A DNA stretch of 64,000 nt from Shimia sp040225985 (GCF_040225985.1 NZ_JBBPEU010000008.1:124001-188000), one strand, 5' to 3'; shown: positions 26,679 to 35,843, counted from the first letter of the stretch. The notes: generated by a model from the sequence alone, not told the origin. Numbers and translations: made by a program.

Positions 26679-28028
26679 TCAGACGCCCCAGCTTGCGCAT
26701 TTGCGGTCAATGGTTTTGCGCGACACGCCCAGACGGCGCGCGGCCTCGGCGCGGTTGCCGTCGCAGGCGTCCAGCACGTGCATGATATGGCGCTGCGTGA
26801 CCAGATCCAGCGTTTCAATGGCGCGTGTGCCGCTGACCGGTCCACTGCCGCTGAATTCGTCGGGAAAGGCCCCCAGAATGACCGAGCGCTCGATCAGATT
26901 GCGCAATTCACGCACGTTGCCGGGCCAGTCATAACGGCTGAACTTGAGCAGGGTCTCTTCGTTCAAGTCCAGAGGCGGCATCCCGAGAGAGGTCGCGAAC
27001 TGCTCCATGAACATTGCGGCCAGCTCGACAATATCCTCGGCCCGGTCGCGCAGGTTCGGCATCGCGATCTGCACGACGTTGATCCGGTGATAGAGGTCTG
27101 CGCGGAAGGTGCCCGCCTGAACCGCCTGTTCAAGGTTGGCGTTGGTGGCAAACAGGAACCGCAGGTTCAGAGGGATTTCGCGCTCGGCCCCGACCGGGCG
27201 AATGCGTTTTTCCTCAAGCACGCGCAATAGTGCCGCCTGCACCTGATCCGGCATCTGTGCGACTTCGTCCAGAAATAGCGTGCCCCCGTCCGCATGCAGG
27301 AACAACCCGTCCTTGCGGTTGTTGTGCGCATCAATCAAGCCAAACAGTTCCTGCCCCACGCGGTCTGGTGCGATGGCGGCGCAATTGACGGCCACAAAGG
27401 GTTTCTCGGCCCGGTCCGACAGGGAATGCAGGGTACGTGCGGCAATTTCCTTGCCCGTGCCGCTGGCACCTGTGAACAGAACCGGCGTTGGCAGGGGCGC
27501 CAGCCGGTGCAGCATCTCGCGGGTTCCCTCGATCGCCAGCGATTTCCCTAACAGACGCCCGCGCGCCACGCTTTCCGACGACAGTTCGTGTTTCAGAAGA
27601 TAGTTCTCGCGCCGCAGGTATTTCCGGTCCAGCGCGCGGGCCACCGCGTTCAGGATCTGGTTCGCACGAAAGGGTTTCAGCACGAAATCCGCCACGCCTG
27701 CCCGCAGCGCGGTGATCGCGGTCTCAAGATCGGCATATGCGGTGATCAGGATTGTATCGGCAAAGAACCCGACCCGGCCTTGTTCGCGCAGCCATTCAAG
27801 GCCGGTGCGGTTCGGCATGATATTGTCGAGGATCACCAGATCGAAATGCGCCTTGTCCAGAATGCGCGAGGCTTCGTCGGGCGATGCGGCCTGCTCCACT
27901 CGCTTGCAGCGCGGCGTCAGGATTTTGGTAAGAAAATTACGCATGCCGGGTTCGTCGTCGATCACGAGGATCGACGCACCAGCAAGGTTTTCTCCATAGT
28001 CGTCTTTGGGGGCAGGGGCTGCGATCAC
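26679..28028 (-). CDS. NtrC-type response regulator lacking the GAFTGA loop
   Basis: 449 residues from a GTG at 28028 that overlaps the preceding small gene (GTGA). Receiver: D24, D25 and phospho-acceptor D68 (DLVILDNIMP). AAA+ domain: Walker A GASGTGKE and Walker B GGTLFLDE. Between ELFG and DGLFLHADGG the sequence is LIDAHNNRK, so the GAFTGA loop that contacts sigma-54 is missing. The C-terminal Fis-type HTH is intact (GNRAEAARRLGVSRKTIDRK). Rhodobacter capsulatus NtrC and HupR, which act with sigma-70 polymerase, are known parallels. Last gene of the fdh operon. Confidence 0.92.
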   Translation of the reverse strand: MIAAPAPKDDYGENLAGASILVIDDEPGMRNFLTKILTPRCKRVEQAASPDEASRILDKAHFDLVILDNIMPNRTGLEWLREQGRVGFFADTILITAYADLETAITALRAGVADFVLKPFRANQILNAVARALDRKYLRRENYLLKHELSSESVARGRLLGKSLAIEGTREMLHRLAPLPTPVLFTGASGTGKEIAARTLHSLSDRAEKPFVAVNCAAIAPDRVGQELFGLIDAHNNRKDGLFLHADGGTLFLDEVAQMPDQVQAALLRVLEEKRIRPVGAEREIPLNLRFLFATNANLEQAVQAGTFRADLYHRINVVQIAMPNLRDRAEDIVELAAMFMEQFATSLGMPPLDLNEETLLKFSRYDWPGNVRELRNLIERSVILGAFPDEFSGSGPVSGTRAIETLDLVTQRHIMHVLDACDGNRAEAARRLGVSRKTIDRKCASWGV

Positions 28029-28159
28029 TGCGTGAGCCCCAGCCGCACGGCCTCTCCGGTAAAGCGTTCCGAGGCGGCAAAGCCGACCTCATCCAGAATC
28101 ATATCCGCCCCTATGGCGATCACGATGATGGCGGCAAATCCTGCCAGCATGGCTTGCAT
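28025..28159 (-). CDS. Small single-pass membrane protein (44 residues)
   Basis: ATG at 28159, stop at 28025; 44 residues with one hydrophobic stretch (LAGFAAIIVIAIGADMIL, about 5-22) and a short soluble tail ending RLGLTQ. It lies 3 bp after the WD40-cytochrome gene and its TGA overlaps the GTG of the response regulator gene, so it sits in a fully coupled operon position. Its length and orientation suggest a small subunit or stabiliser of the membrane formate dehydrogenase or cytochrome. No family is recognised. Confidence 0.7.
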   Translation of the reverse strand: MQAMLAGFAAIIVIAIGADMILDEVGFAASERFTGEAVRLGLTQ

Positions 28160-28162
28160 GTT

Positions 28163-29452
28163 TCAGTTCTCCGAACTTGTGGCGCGTTTGAGGAAGGCGA
28201 TCAGGTCCGCGCGGTCCTGTGCGCCGGTGATGCGTTGCTGCGGCATTTTCGAGCCGGGGATATAGTGATCCGGCCCGAGGTCGAACAGCAAGTCAATGGT
28301 ATCATCCGACCAGACAATGTCCGATCCGGTCAGTGTGGCGGAATAGCGGTATCCGTCAAGCGTGCCCGCGGCGCGTCCGAACACGCCAAACAGTGTCGGA
28401 CCCGCCTTGCGTGACGGCGGCGGGGTCAGAGCGTGGCAGACGGCACATTTGCGCATGAACTGCCGTTCACCGTTGGGCATGGTGTCGGCATCCCGCAGAA
28501 AGGCGCGCTCGCCGCTGATGGCGGGATCAAATTCGCTGAGCAATGCCACCGGCCAGCGATAGGCCACGTCATCCAGCCCCCCGGCATAGATCATCGTGCC
28601 ATCCGGCGAATAGGCCAGAGCCCAGACCGGTCCCTTACGGGTGGCCCGGAAATCGCGGGCGATCCGCCAGTCCTGCGTATCGATCACCATGATATAGCCG
28701 TGCCCGTCCCCCGCTGCGATCTGGTGGGTGCCGGCGTGATGGCTCATCGACAGGATCGGGCGACGGTCCAGCGTGAAATCGGCAATCGCGCTGCCGTCAA
28801 CGGGGGATACCACGCGGGTCACGCCGTCTACCGCGCCATAGGCGATCCAGTCCGCTGTCGCGATGATCCGGTTGATCCCGAACCCGTGCGACACCAACGG
28901 ACGCATGGCATGAGGCGGTGCCGTGTCATAGGCAACAAGCCGTCCCGTCATGGTGGCCGCAAAAAGTGTCTTGCCATCCGGCGCATAGGCGACCGCATTC
29001 ACGCCGCCATGATGCGCAGACAGGAACACTGGCGCCTGTCCTTCCTGCCACAACCCGATGGTGCCGTCCCAACTGGCCGTGGCGGTTTGCTGCCCGTCGG
29101 GGGAAATGGCGATATCGCTGACCTTGCCTTTGTGACGTCCCAGTTCCGTGGCGCCGGAAAGATCCCAGCGCAACACCGCATAGTCATCTCCGGCCGAGAT
29201 CAACGTTCCGTCCGGTGCAAAGGCGAGGGCCGTGACCGCAGCGTCATGGGCCTCGCGCCAGTGCGGGGTCGTACCGGTCCACCAGCCGACGGAATTGTCA
29301 AAACTGGCCGTGGCCACCTGTCCTGCGTCTGAAACGGCAATGTCCATGATCGGGCCGCCATGACCTTTGAGCGTGGCAAATTCGTCTTGCTGGGCGGGTG
29401 CATGACCCGCCCAGAGGCTCACCGCAAAGCTGAGGAGGAAACGGTGAGGCAT
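28163..29452 (-). CDS. WD40-repeat/cytochrome c fusion protein
   Basis: 429 residues from the ATG at 29452, 7 bp after fdhC. A signal peptide (MPHRFLLSFAVSLWAGHAPAQ) is followed by about 300 residues of WD40-like repeats (GHGGPIMDIAVSDAGQVATASFDNSVGWW, AVTALAFAPDGTLISAGDDYAVLRW and others), then a C-terminal mono-heme cytochrome c with CAVCH near 338 and a Met ligand in GSKMPQQRI near 397. It is periplasmic. Co-transcription with formate dehydrogenase suggests it takes or relays electrons, or docks partners through the propeller. Confidence 0.88.
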   Translation of the reverse strand: MPHRFLLSFAVSLWAGHAPAQQDEFATLKGHGGPIMDIAVSDAGQVATASFDNSVGWWTGTTPHWREAHDAAVTALAFAPDGTLISAGDDYAVLRWDLSGATELGRHKGKVSDIAISPDGQQTATASWDGTIGLWQEGQAPVFLSAHHGGVNAVAYAPDGKTLFAATMTGRLVAYDTAPPHAMRPLVSHGFGINRIIATADWIAYGAVDGVTRVVSPVDGSAIADFTLDRRPILSMSHHAGTHQIAAGDGHGYIMVIDTQDWRIARDFRATRKGPVWALAYSPDGTMIYAGGLDDVAYRWPVALLSEFDPAISGERAFLRDADTMPNGERQFMRKCAVCHALTPPPSRKAGPTLFGVFGRAAGTLDGYRYSATLTGSDIVWSDDTIDLLFDLGPDHYIPGSKMPQQRITGAQDRADLIAFLKRATSSEN

Positions 29453-29459
29453 CAGGCGC

Positions 29460-30659
29460 CTATTCAGCCGGGGCGGCGCCTTCGGGCTCGGCCTTGGCCT
29501 TGCCCTTTTCTTCTTCCAGCATCTCGTCCAGCCAGATCGAATGGTGCTGGTGGGCCCAGGCCTCGTCGACCTCGCCCGATCCCATCGCGTCATAGGCGCC
29601 TTCCATCCCGACCGAGCCGATATAGATATGCGCAAGGATGATCGCCATCAGGACAAAGGCCACAATCGCGTGCCAAAGCTGGGCGTATTGCATCTCTTCC
29701 TGCGGCGACATGGTTTCCGGCAAAACCCCGAAGCCGAACAGTTCGGGCAGGCCGGTCCAATTCAGCATTGCGAAGGTCTTGGCAAAAAGCGGCATTTCGA
29801 ACGGGAACAGCAGCGACAGCCCCGACACCGCAATGGATGTGCCCAGCACGATCACCGACCAGAAGATCAGTTTTTGACCGGCGTTGAATTTCTTGGCGGG
29901 CGGGTGGGCTTTGCCGACGATGCCACCGAACTGACGGATCCAGACCAGATCGGTGCGGTTCGGAATGTTGTGCACAACCCACATCACGAACACCATGACC
30001 AGCCCGACAATAAAGGCCCAGGCCACGTTGTTGTGAATCCATTTCGACCAGATCAACAGCGTGGCGTTGAATTCCTTGCCCAGATAGGGCGCGATGAAGG
30101 TCCGCCCGAACAATACGGCCAGCCCGGTGATCCCCAGAAGGATGAAAGACCCTGCCAGCAGCCAATGCCCAAAGCGTTCCACCGACTTGAACCGGGTCAC
30201 GGTCCGGCCCGTCATCGGTTCGTCAATCTTGATGCGCCCCCGCAACAGGAAGAACAGGGCAAGCGCGCCAATAGTGCCCAGCAGCAGCCAACCGCCATAG
30301 GTGCGCAGCGGACCGTCACGATAGGCCTGCCACCACATGCCGCCGTCTTGCATCAGAACATCCGTGGCCTGACCTCGGGCGGAGACGGTGGTGTCGGCCG
30401 AGCCGTAACGCAGCGCACGCCAGAGTTCGGGGTCCGAGACGCCACCAAGCGTGCCCAGCTGTTCGCTGATGCCCTTGGCGTTCTCGTCGCTGCCGACGGC
30501 ATCGCGGCGAAAGCTGTCGTCGATCTTCTGGCCCGCCTGACGAGCCATGATGTCTTCAAGTGTCTGCGCGCCACCCGTGGCGCTGCGATCGGATTCCTGC
30601 GCGAGTGCCGGGATGGCAACCATCAGCGACAGGACAAGTGCGAGTGCCATGCGAAGCAT
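29460..30659 (-). CDS. fdhC: Formate dehydrogenase gamma subunit (cytochrome b556)
   Basis: 399 residues from the ATG at 30659, with GGAGG 7 nt upstream. A signal peptide (MLRMALALVLSLMVAIPALA) is followed by a periplasmic region of about 110 residues, an extra membrane segment (about 125-145) and the four-helix FdoI-type cytochrome b domain. Candidate heme His residues are in SVERFGHWLLAG, WIHNNVAW and LWHAIVAF. It anchors the complex and passes electrons from the Fe-S subunit to quinone. Acidic, Glu/Lys-rich cytoplasmic tail. Confidence 0.92.
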   Translation of the reverse strand: MLRMALALVLSLMVAIPALAQESDRSATGGAQTLEDIMARQAGQKIDDSFRRDAVGSDENAKGISEQLGTLGGVSDPELWRALRYGSADTTVSARGQATDVLMQDGGMWWQAYRDGPLRTYGGWLLLGTIGALALFFLLRGRIKIDEPMTGRTVTRFKSVERFGHWLLAGSFILLGITGLAVLFGRTFIAPYLGKEFNATLLIWSKWIHNNVAWAFIVGLVMVFVMWVVHNIPNRTDLVWIRQFGGIVGKAHPPAKKFNAGQKLIFWSVIVLGTSIAVSGLSLLFPFEMPLFAKTFAMLNWTGLPELFGFGVLPETMSPQEEMQYAQLWHAIVAFVLMAIILAHIYIGSVGMEGAYDAMGSGEVDEAWAHQHHSIWLDEMLEEEKGKAKAEPEGAAPAE

Positions 30660-30742
30660 CGGCCACCCTCCTTGAATAAGAATGCATAAAAGTGCGAAAG
30701 CGGGCGGCCCGCACCGGGGCCGCCCTGTCCGTGCAGACGGGG

Positions 30743-31339
30743 TTAGCCGCCTTTCTGTTCGTAGGCTGTACCCCAGCCCCAAGCCCCCGAGCCAAAGCCA
30801 CGGGCTACGACGCGTTCACGGTAGATCGCCGACACGACGTCGCCGTCACCGGCGAGCAGTGCCTTGGTCGAACACATCTCGGCACAGATCGGCAGTTTGC
30901 CCTCTGCAATACGGTTGCGGCCGTATTTCGAGAATTCCGCATTCGAGTGGTTCTCTTCGGGGCCACCGGCGCAGAAGGTACATTTGTCCATCTTGCCACG
31001 GCTTCCGAAGTTGCCAGCCTGCGGATATTGCGGCGCGCCGAACGGGCACGCGTAGAAGCAATAGCCACAACCGATGCACAGATCCTTCGAGTGCAGGACG
31101 ACGCCTTCTTCGTTTTGATAGAAGCAATCGACCGGGCACACCGCCATACAGGGCGCGTCGGAACAATGCATACAGGCCACCGAGATCGAGCGTTCGCCGG
31201 GCTTGCCATCATTGATGGTCACAACACGGCGACGGTTGATGCCCCAGGGCACCTCGTGCTCGTTCTTGCAGGCTGTGACGCAGGCGTTGCACTCGATGCA
31301 GCGCTCGGCGTCGCAGAGAAACTTTGCTCTTGCTGCCAT
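30743..31339 (-). CDS. fdhB: Formate dehydrogenase iron-sulfur (beta) subunit
   Basis: 198 residues carrying four ferredoxin-type cysteine groups: CIECNACVTACKNEH, CMHCSDAPCMAVCPVDCF, CIGCGYCFYACPFGA, and the split set CTFC with CAEMC. It should bind four [4Fe-4S] clusters and carry electrons from FdhA to FdhC. It is leaderless, as expected for a subunit co-exported with the TAT-signal FdhA. 15 bp separate it from fdhA. Confidence 0.94.
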   Translation of the reverse strand: MAARAKFLCDAERCIECNACVTACKNEHEVPWGINRRRVVTINDGKPGERSISVACMHCSDAPCMAVCPVDCFYQNEEGVVLHSKDLCIGCGYCFYACPFGAPQYPQAGNFGSRGKMDKCTFCAGGPEENHSNAEFSKYGRNRIAEGKLPICAEMCSTKALLAGDGDVVSAIYRERVVARGFGSGAWGWGTAYEQKGG

Positions 31340-31354
31340 TTTCTCTTCTCCTCC

Positions 31355-34252
31355 TTACGCTGCCCAGATCTTGCAGAGAGTCGATTTCGTCTCTTGCATC
31401 TGGGTCACTGAGTCATAGCCATAGGTCTGTGCCGTGTTGGTGGATTCACCAAGCACATAGGGGTCAGCCCCGTCGGGATATTTCGACCGCAGGTCTTCGC
31501 CCTGGAAATGGCCGCCAAAGTGGAACGGCATGAAGGCCACGCCTTCGCCGACCCGTTCGGTCACCATTGCCATCACCTTGACCTTGCCGCCTTCGGGCCC
31601 TTCGACCCAGACCTGCGCGCCGTCCCGCACACCAAGGTTGTTGGCGTCACGCGGGTTGATTTCGACGAACATGTCCTGTTGCAGTTCGGCCAGCCACGGG
31701 TTCGAACGGGTCTCGTCGCCGCCGCCCTCATATTCGACCAGACGGCCGGAGGTGAGGACAATCGGGTAATCCTTCGAGAAATCGTTCTTCTGGATCGAGG
31801 CATACATGGTCGGCAGACGATAGGCCTGACGGTCCTCGTATGTCGGATAATCCTCGACCAGGTCGCGACGTGGGGTGTAAAGAGGCTCGCGGTGCAGCGG
31901 CACCGGATCCGGGAAGGTCCACACGACAGCACGGGCTTTTGCGTTCCCGAAGGGCGCGCATTCGTGCTTGATCGCGACCCGTTGGATGCCGCCCGAAAGG
32001 TCGGTTTTCCAGTTGGTCTTGGGACCGGCCACCGCTTCGATGCTGGCGCGTTCCTCGTCTGTCAGGTCCGCATCCCATCCCAGATCCATCAGCATCTGCA
32101 TGGTGAATTCGGGATAGCCGTCCTGAATTTCCGAATTCGCCGAATAGACGCCTTCGGCCAGAAGGTTGTCGCCATCACGTTCCACGCCGAAACGGGCACG
32201 GAAGGTCAGGCCGCCTTGAGAGACAGGCTTGGACATGTCATAGAGGTTTGGCGTGCCCGGATGCTTCATGTCTGCAGTGCCCCAGCAAGGCCACGGCAGA
32301 CCGTAATAGTCCCCGTCGGCAGGGCCACCAATTGCCCGCAGCGTGGTGCGATCAAAGGTGTGCTGATTGGCCATGTGAAGCTTCAGACGCTCGGGCGACT
32401 GGCCGGTATAGCCGATCGTCCACAGACCCTTGTTGAATTCGCGGGTGACGCTTTCCACGTTCGGGGTGTTCTCGTCTTCCATTTCAATGTTGCGGAACAG
32501 ACGATCGGCCCAGCCGAACTTGTTGGCGAACAGCCCGATGATTTCATGGTCCGTTTTCGACTCGAACAGGGGCTCAACCACCTGATCCCGCCACTGGAAC
32601 GACCGGTTCGATGCCGTGACCGAGCCACGGGTTTCGAACTGGGTACATGCCGGAAGCAGATAGCAGCCATCGGTGCGGTCATGCAGAACGGCCGAGACGG
32701 TGGGGTACGGGTCGATCACGACCAGCATGTCCAGCTTCTCCATCGCCGTTTTCATTTCCGGCCCACGGGTCTGCGAGTTGGGCGCATGGCCCCACAGAAC
32801 CATGGCACGCACGTTGTTCGGCTGGTCCATGTTGTCCTTGTCTTCAAGAACACCGTCGATCCAGCGCGACACCGGAATACCGCGCAGGTTCTGCAGCGAT
32901 TTTTCCTTGCCGTCCTTGCCGACCAGCGTGTCGAACTGTGCGTTCAGCCATTCCGGGTCTTCCTCCCAGACACGAGCCCAGTGTGCCCATGCACCCTTGG
33001 ACAGGCCATAATAGCCGGGCAGGGTGTGTGATAGAACGCCAAGGTCTGTTGCGCCCTGTACGTTGTCGTGACCGCGGAAGATGTTGGTGCCGCCACCGCT
33101 GGTGCCCATGTTGCCAAGGGCCAGCTGCAGGATGCAGTAGGCACGGGTGTTGTTGTTCCCGTTGGTGTGCTGCGTGCCACCCATACACCAGATCACGGTG
33201 CCGGGGCGGTTATTGGCCATGGTGCGGGCCACGCGGCGCAACTGCGAACCGGGGGTGCCGGTGACTCGTTCGACCTCTTCCGGGGTCCATTTCGCGACTT
33301 CTTCGCGGATCTGGTCCATCCCCCAGACACGGGTGCGGATGAACTCCTTGTCTTCCCAGCCGTTCTCGAAGATGTGGTACAGGATCCCCCAAACCAGCGC
33401 GACGTCCGTGCCGGGACGGAAACGGACATATTCGTCCGCATGGGCCGCGGTGCGGGTGAAGCGCGGATCGCAGACGATCAGCGGTGCGTTGTTCTGTTCC
33501 TTGGCCTTCAGAACGTGCAGCAGCGAGACGGGGTGCGCCTCGGCAGGGTTGCCGCCGATGATGAAGATGGCCTTGGAGTTGTGGATGTCATTGTACGAGT
33601 TCGTCATCGCCCCATAGCCCCAGGTGTTTGCAACACCTGCCACTGTGGTCGAGTGACAAATACGGGCCTGGTGATCCACGTTGTTCGTGCCCCAGTAGGC
33701 GGCGAACTTGCGGAACAGATAGGCCTGTTCGTTGTTATGCTTGGCCGAACCCAGCCAATAGACGCTGTCAGGTCCGCTTTCCTGGCGGATCTGCATCATG
33801 CCGTCGCCGATCTCGTTGATCGCCTGTTCCCAGCTGATGCGCTTCCACTCACCACCCTCTTTTTTCATCGGGTACTTGAGACGGCGCTCGCCATGGGCGT
33901 GTTCGCGAACCGATGCGCCTTTGGCACAGTGTGCGCCAAGGTTGAACGGGCTGTCCCAGCCGGGCTCTTGCCCGATCCAGACGCCGTTCTGCACTTCGGC
34001 CACCACGGTACATCCGACCGAACAGTGGGTGCAGACCGATTTGATGGTCTCGACGGTGCCAGCCGCGGCGGATGCCGCAGCATTGGCTTGCGTCACCGTG
34101 CCTCCGGTGGCGCTGATTGCGGCAAGGCCACCGATGGCCAGACCGCTGCCCCGCAGAAATGCGCGGCGGTCGACAGATTTCTCTGCGACGTCAGACAGGA
34201 TACTTGTCCGCTGGGGGCGTCTCGCTACCCCGTTGGTCTTTTTCCTAAGCAT
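31355..34252 (-). CDS. fdhA: Formate dehydrogenase major (alpha) subunit, Cys type
   Basis: 965 residues. A twin-arginine signal (DRRAFLRGSG, R29-R30) directs folded export. A [4Fe-4S] site is formed by C74, C77, C81 and C109. The active site reads DHQARICHSTTVAG with C199-H200, where the E. coli enzymes have selenocysteine, so no Sec machinery is needed. Molybdopterin-binding domains follow, ending with a bis-MGD C-terminal domain (EINPRDANNLGVRDGAQVWVEGP). It oxidises formate to CO2 in the periplasm with a Mo- or W-bis-MGD cofactor. The tungstate importer nearby favours W. Confidence 0.95.
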   Translation of the reverse strand: MLRKKTNGVARRPQRTSILSDVAEKSVDRRAFLRGSGLAIGGLAAISATGGTVTQANAAASAAAGTVETIKSVCTHCSVGCTVVAEVQNGVWIGQEPGWDSPFNLGAHCAKGASVREHAHGERRLKYPMKKEGGEWKRISWEQAINEIGDGMMQIRQESGPDSVYWLGSAKHNNEQAYLFRKFAAYWGTNNVDHQARICHSTTVAGVANTWGYGAMTNSYNDIHNSKAIFIIGGNPAEAHPVSLLHVLKAKEQNNAPLIVCDPRFTRTAAHADEYVRFRPGTDVALVWGILYHIFENGWEDKEFIRTRVWGMDQIREEVAKWTPEEVERVTGTPGSQLRRVARTMANNRPGTVIWCMGGTQHTNGNNNTRAYCILQLALGNMGTSGGGTNIFRGHDNVQGATDLGVLSHTLPGYYGLSKGAWAHWARVWEEDPEWLNAQFDTLVGKDGKEKSLQNLRGIPVSRWIDGVLEDKDNMDQPNNVRAMVLWGHAPNSQTRGPEMKTAMEKLDMLVVIDPYPTVSAVLHDRTDGCYLLPACTQFETRGSVTASNRSFQWRDQVVEPLFESKTDHEIIGLFANKFGWADRLFRNIEMEDENTPNVESVTREFNKGLWTIGYTGQSPERLKLHMANQHTFDRTTLRAIGGPADGDYYGLPWPCWGTADMKHPGTPNLYDMSKPVSQGGLTFRARFGVERDGDNLLAEGVYSANSEIQDGYPEFTMQMLMDLGWDADLTDEERASIEAVAGPKTNWKTDLSGGIQRVAIKHECAPFGNAKARAVVWTFPDPVPLHREPLYTPRRDLVEDYPTYEDRQAYRLPTMYASIQKNDFSKDYPIVLTSGRLVEYEGGGDETRSNPWLAELQQDMFVEINPRDANNLGVRDGAQVWVEGPEGGKVKVMAMVTERVGEGVAFMPFHFGGHFQGEDLRSKYPDGADPYVLGESTNTAQTYGYDSVTQMQETKSTLCKIWAA

Positions 34253-34358
34253 TTAAACCTCCCTTGCTATCCCTCTCGGGACTTAGCTGGGTTAACGAAA
34301 ACCTCGGGCAGTCGGGCCAATCGCAACCAGTCGCCTTCGGCAGAAAACACCGTCCGTC

Positions 34359-34550
34359 TTAGAAACGGGCGCTGTCGAGATACGCACGGGTGTGCGCGGT
34401 ATCCTGCATCTTGTCAGACGACAGGTCGGGTTCTGCCGCTTCTGCAGCGCCCCCGGTGGTCGCAACAACCACTGCCGCGGCAGGGGCGCTGGTCGCGGCC
34501 AGTTTCAGAAAATCGCGACGGCTTGCGCCCTCTTCGGTTTTCTTGGTCAT
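34359..34550 (-). CDS. Formate dehydrogenase region TAT-signal small protein
   Basis: 63 residues. The TAT motif SRRDFLKLAATSAPAAAVVVATTGGAAEA is followed by only about 25 mature residues (DLSSDKMQDTAHTRAYLDSARF). It matches the known small-protein family found next to formate dehydrogenases and described as a region TAT target. Its role is not known; export support or assembly is a reasonable guess. It lies between torD and fdhA in the operon. Confidence 0.9.
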   Translation of the reverse strand: MTKKTEEGASRRDFLKLAATSAPAAAVVVATTGGAAEAAEPDLSSDKMQDTAHTRAYLDSARF

Positions 34551-34599
34551 GAGAGTCCTCCTCTCTGGTTATGGCGGTTGCCCGCCCTCTTGATGCGGA

Positions 34600-35214
34600 T
34601 CACTCCGCGCTCATCCGGAAGCCTTCGCTTTCGATCTCCATGAACACGCGGCCGACGGCTCCGACGGCGGCGTAAAAGACCGAGTTCTTGGCAGCTTCCA
34701 AATCCGAATAGAAATGCCCTGCCCATGGGGCGATATGGCGGTTGAAGAACGTTTTCTGGTCCGCGACCGAGGCCGGCGTGCCAAAGCGCCCGACGATCAG
34801 CGCGCCCATCATTTCCATAAGCGAGGCGATATTGTCCTCGGGCTCATAGACATTCTGCGCGCGGCTTAGGCCCCGTGCGGCCATGTCCTGACGCAGGGTG
34901 GCCAACGGCTTTTCGTTCAGGAAGCCCGTCATGTAGTAGCTGGCATAAGGCAGCAACTCACCGCGCCCCAGCCCGATGAACAGCTTGTTGAACTCGCGCT
35001 CGATCGTCTGGGATTTGCTGAGGCTGGCAATCTTGGCCAGCGCGTTGATCGCGGTGCCAAGGTCACTGTCGTCGCCCGAAAGACCCGCCGTCTGCGACAG
35101 CAGCATGTCATCCGGCGGTCCGGCAAGGATCACGCCCAGATAGTTGTAAAGGTCGGCGCGCAGGCGGTCTTCTTCGGACACGCGCGGGGCGTCGGCTTTT
35201 GCGGTGGCGGTCAT
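34600..35214 (-). CDS. TorD-family molecular chaperone for formate dehydrogenase
   Basis: 204 residues from the ATG at 35214, preceded by GAGGAG at 6-nt spacing. An ATG at 35232 overlaps the DUF3306 stop but has no ribosome-binding site, and would only add MTEESQ. The helical fold has the family core EFNKLFIGLGRGELLPYASYYMTG and YEPEDNIASLMEMMGALI (the E-P-x-D motif). TorD-type chaperones hold the TAT-signal molybdoenzyme until its cofactor is inserted, so FdhA is the likely client. Confidence 0.9.
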   Translation of the reverse strand: MTATAKADAPRVSEEDRLRADLYNYLGVILAGPPDDMLLSQTAGLSGDDSDLGTAINALAKIASLSKSQTIEREFNKLFIGLGRGELLPYASYYMTGFLNEKPLATLRQDMAARGLSRAQNVYEPEDNIASLMEMMGALIVGRFGTPASVADQKTFFNRHIAPWAGHFYSDLEAAKNSVFYAAVGAVGRVFMEIESEGFRMSAE

Positions 35215-35228
35215 CTGGCTCTCCTCGG

Positions 35229-35843
35229 TCATGCGGTGGCCCCGCTGTCATCAAATGCAAAGCGCATCCGGCGCGGGGGCAGGGGCGTATCTTCTTCTGT
35301 TGCGTCGCTGTCAAAGGCGGGCAGTGGCGCAGGCGCGGTGGCGATCTGTGCCGGGGCCTCTTCGGGTGCCTCGACAGGCGGGGTTGCGTCCGCTTCCGCG
35401 GCTTGTTCCGGTTGCATGTCGGTCTCTGCGTCGGCCTTGTCCTCGGCCTGACGCGCCATCTCGAGCACATGCGCGGTCATGCCCTTACCCACCTGATAGG
35501 CGGTTTGCAGATTCTCGATCACGCAGGACGCATCGGTGAAATCCTCGCCATAGTCGACCAGCCCGTCGACATTGGCGAGCACGGGGTTGCTCTTCCAGAG
35601 TTTGCGCAGCGCCCGTGTCTTGATACGGGCCGGCACCTCTTCGGTCAGGAACGCCTTGAAGTCATCCCCTTCGCCCAGCGTGTCGGGGTCGGGAAGCCCG
35701 AGTTCTTCCAGAATTTCGGCGTCGGACTTCTCGGCCAGCGCCTCGTCGCGCACCACGGCCTTTTCCTGCGCGAGTTTGCGCAACTCTTCGCGCTGTTCCG
35801 CTTCCACGGCGGCCTTGCGGCGGGACCAGAAATCAGAGCTCAT
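35229..35843 (-). CDS. DUF3306 domain protein
   Basis: 204 residues. The N-terminal conserved domain (about 1-125) starts MSSDFWSRRKAAVEAE and contains LPDPDTLGEGDDFKAFL and RIKTRALRKLWKSNPVLANVDGLVDYGEDF. The second half is a low-complexity Ala/Glu/Pro tail that ends LPPRRMRFAFD. It is a known companion of formate dehydrogenase operons with no biochemical role assigned. It overlaps DUF3305 by 4 nt upstream. Confidence 0.88.
   Translation of the reverse strand: MSSDFWSRRKAAVEAEQREELRKLAQEKAVVRDEALAEKSDAEILEELGLPDPDTLGEGDDFKAFLTEEVPARIKTRALRKLWKSNPVLANVDGLVDYGEDFTDASCVIENLQTAYQVGKGMTAHVLEMARQAEDKADAETDMQPEQAAEADATPPVEAPEEAPAQIATAPAPLPAFDSDATEEDTPLPPRRMRFAFDDSGATA

Noticed and set aside
31508..33031. 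507-codon open frame antisense to fdhA
   Set aside because: Complete overlap with fdhA and no recognisable domain; a GC-driven shadow frame.
31355..34252. Possible selenocysteine in FdhA
   Set aside because: The active-site codon is an ordinary Cys codon (C199), and no in-frame TGA is present in the gene.
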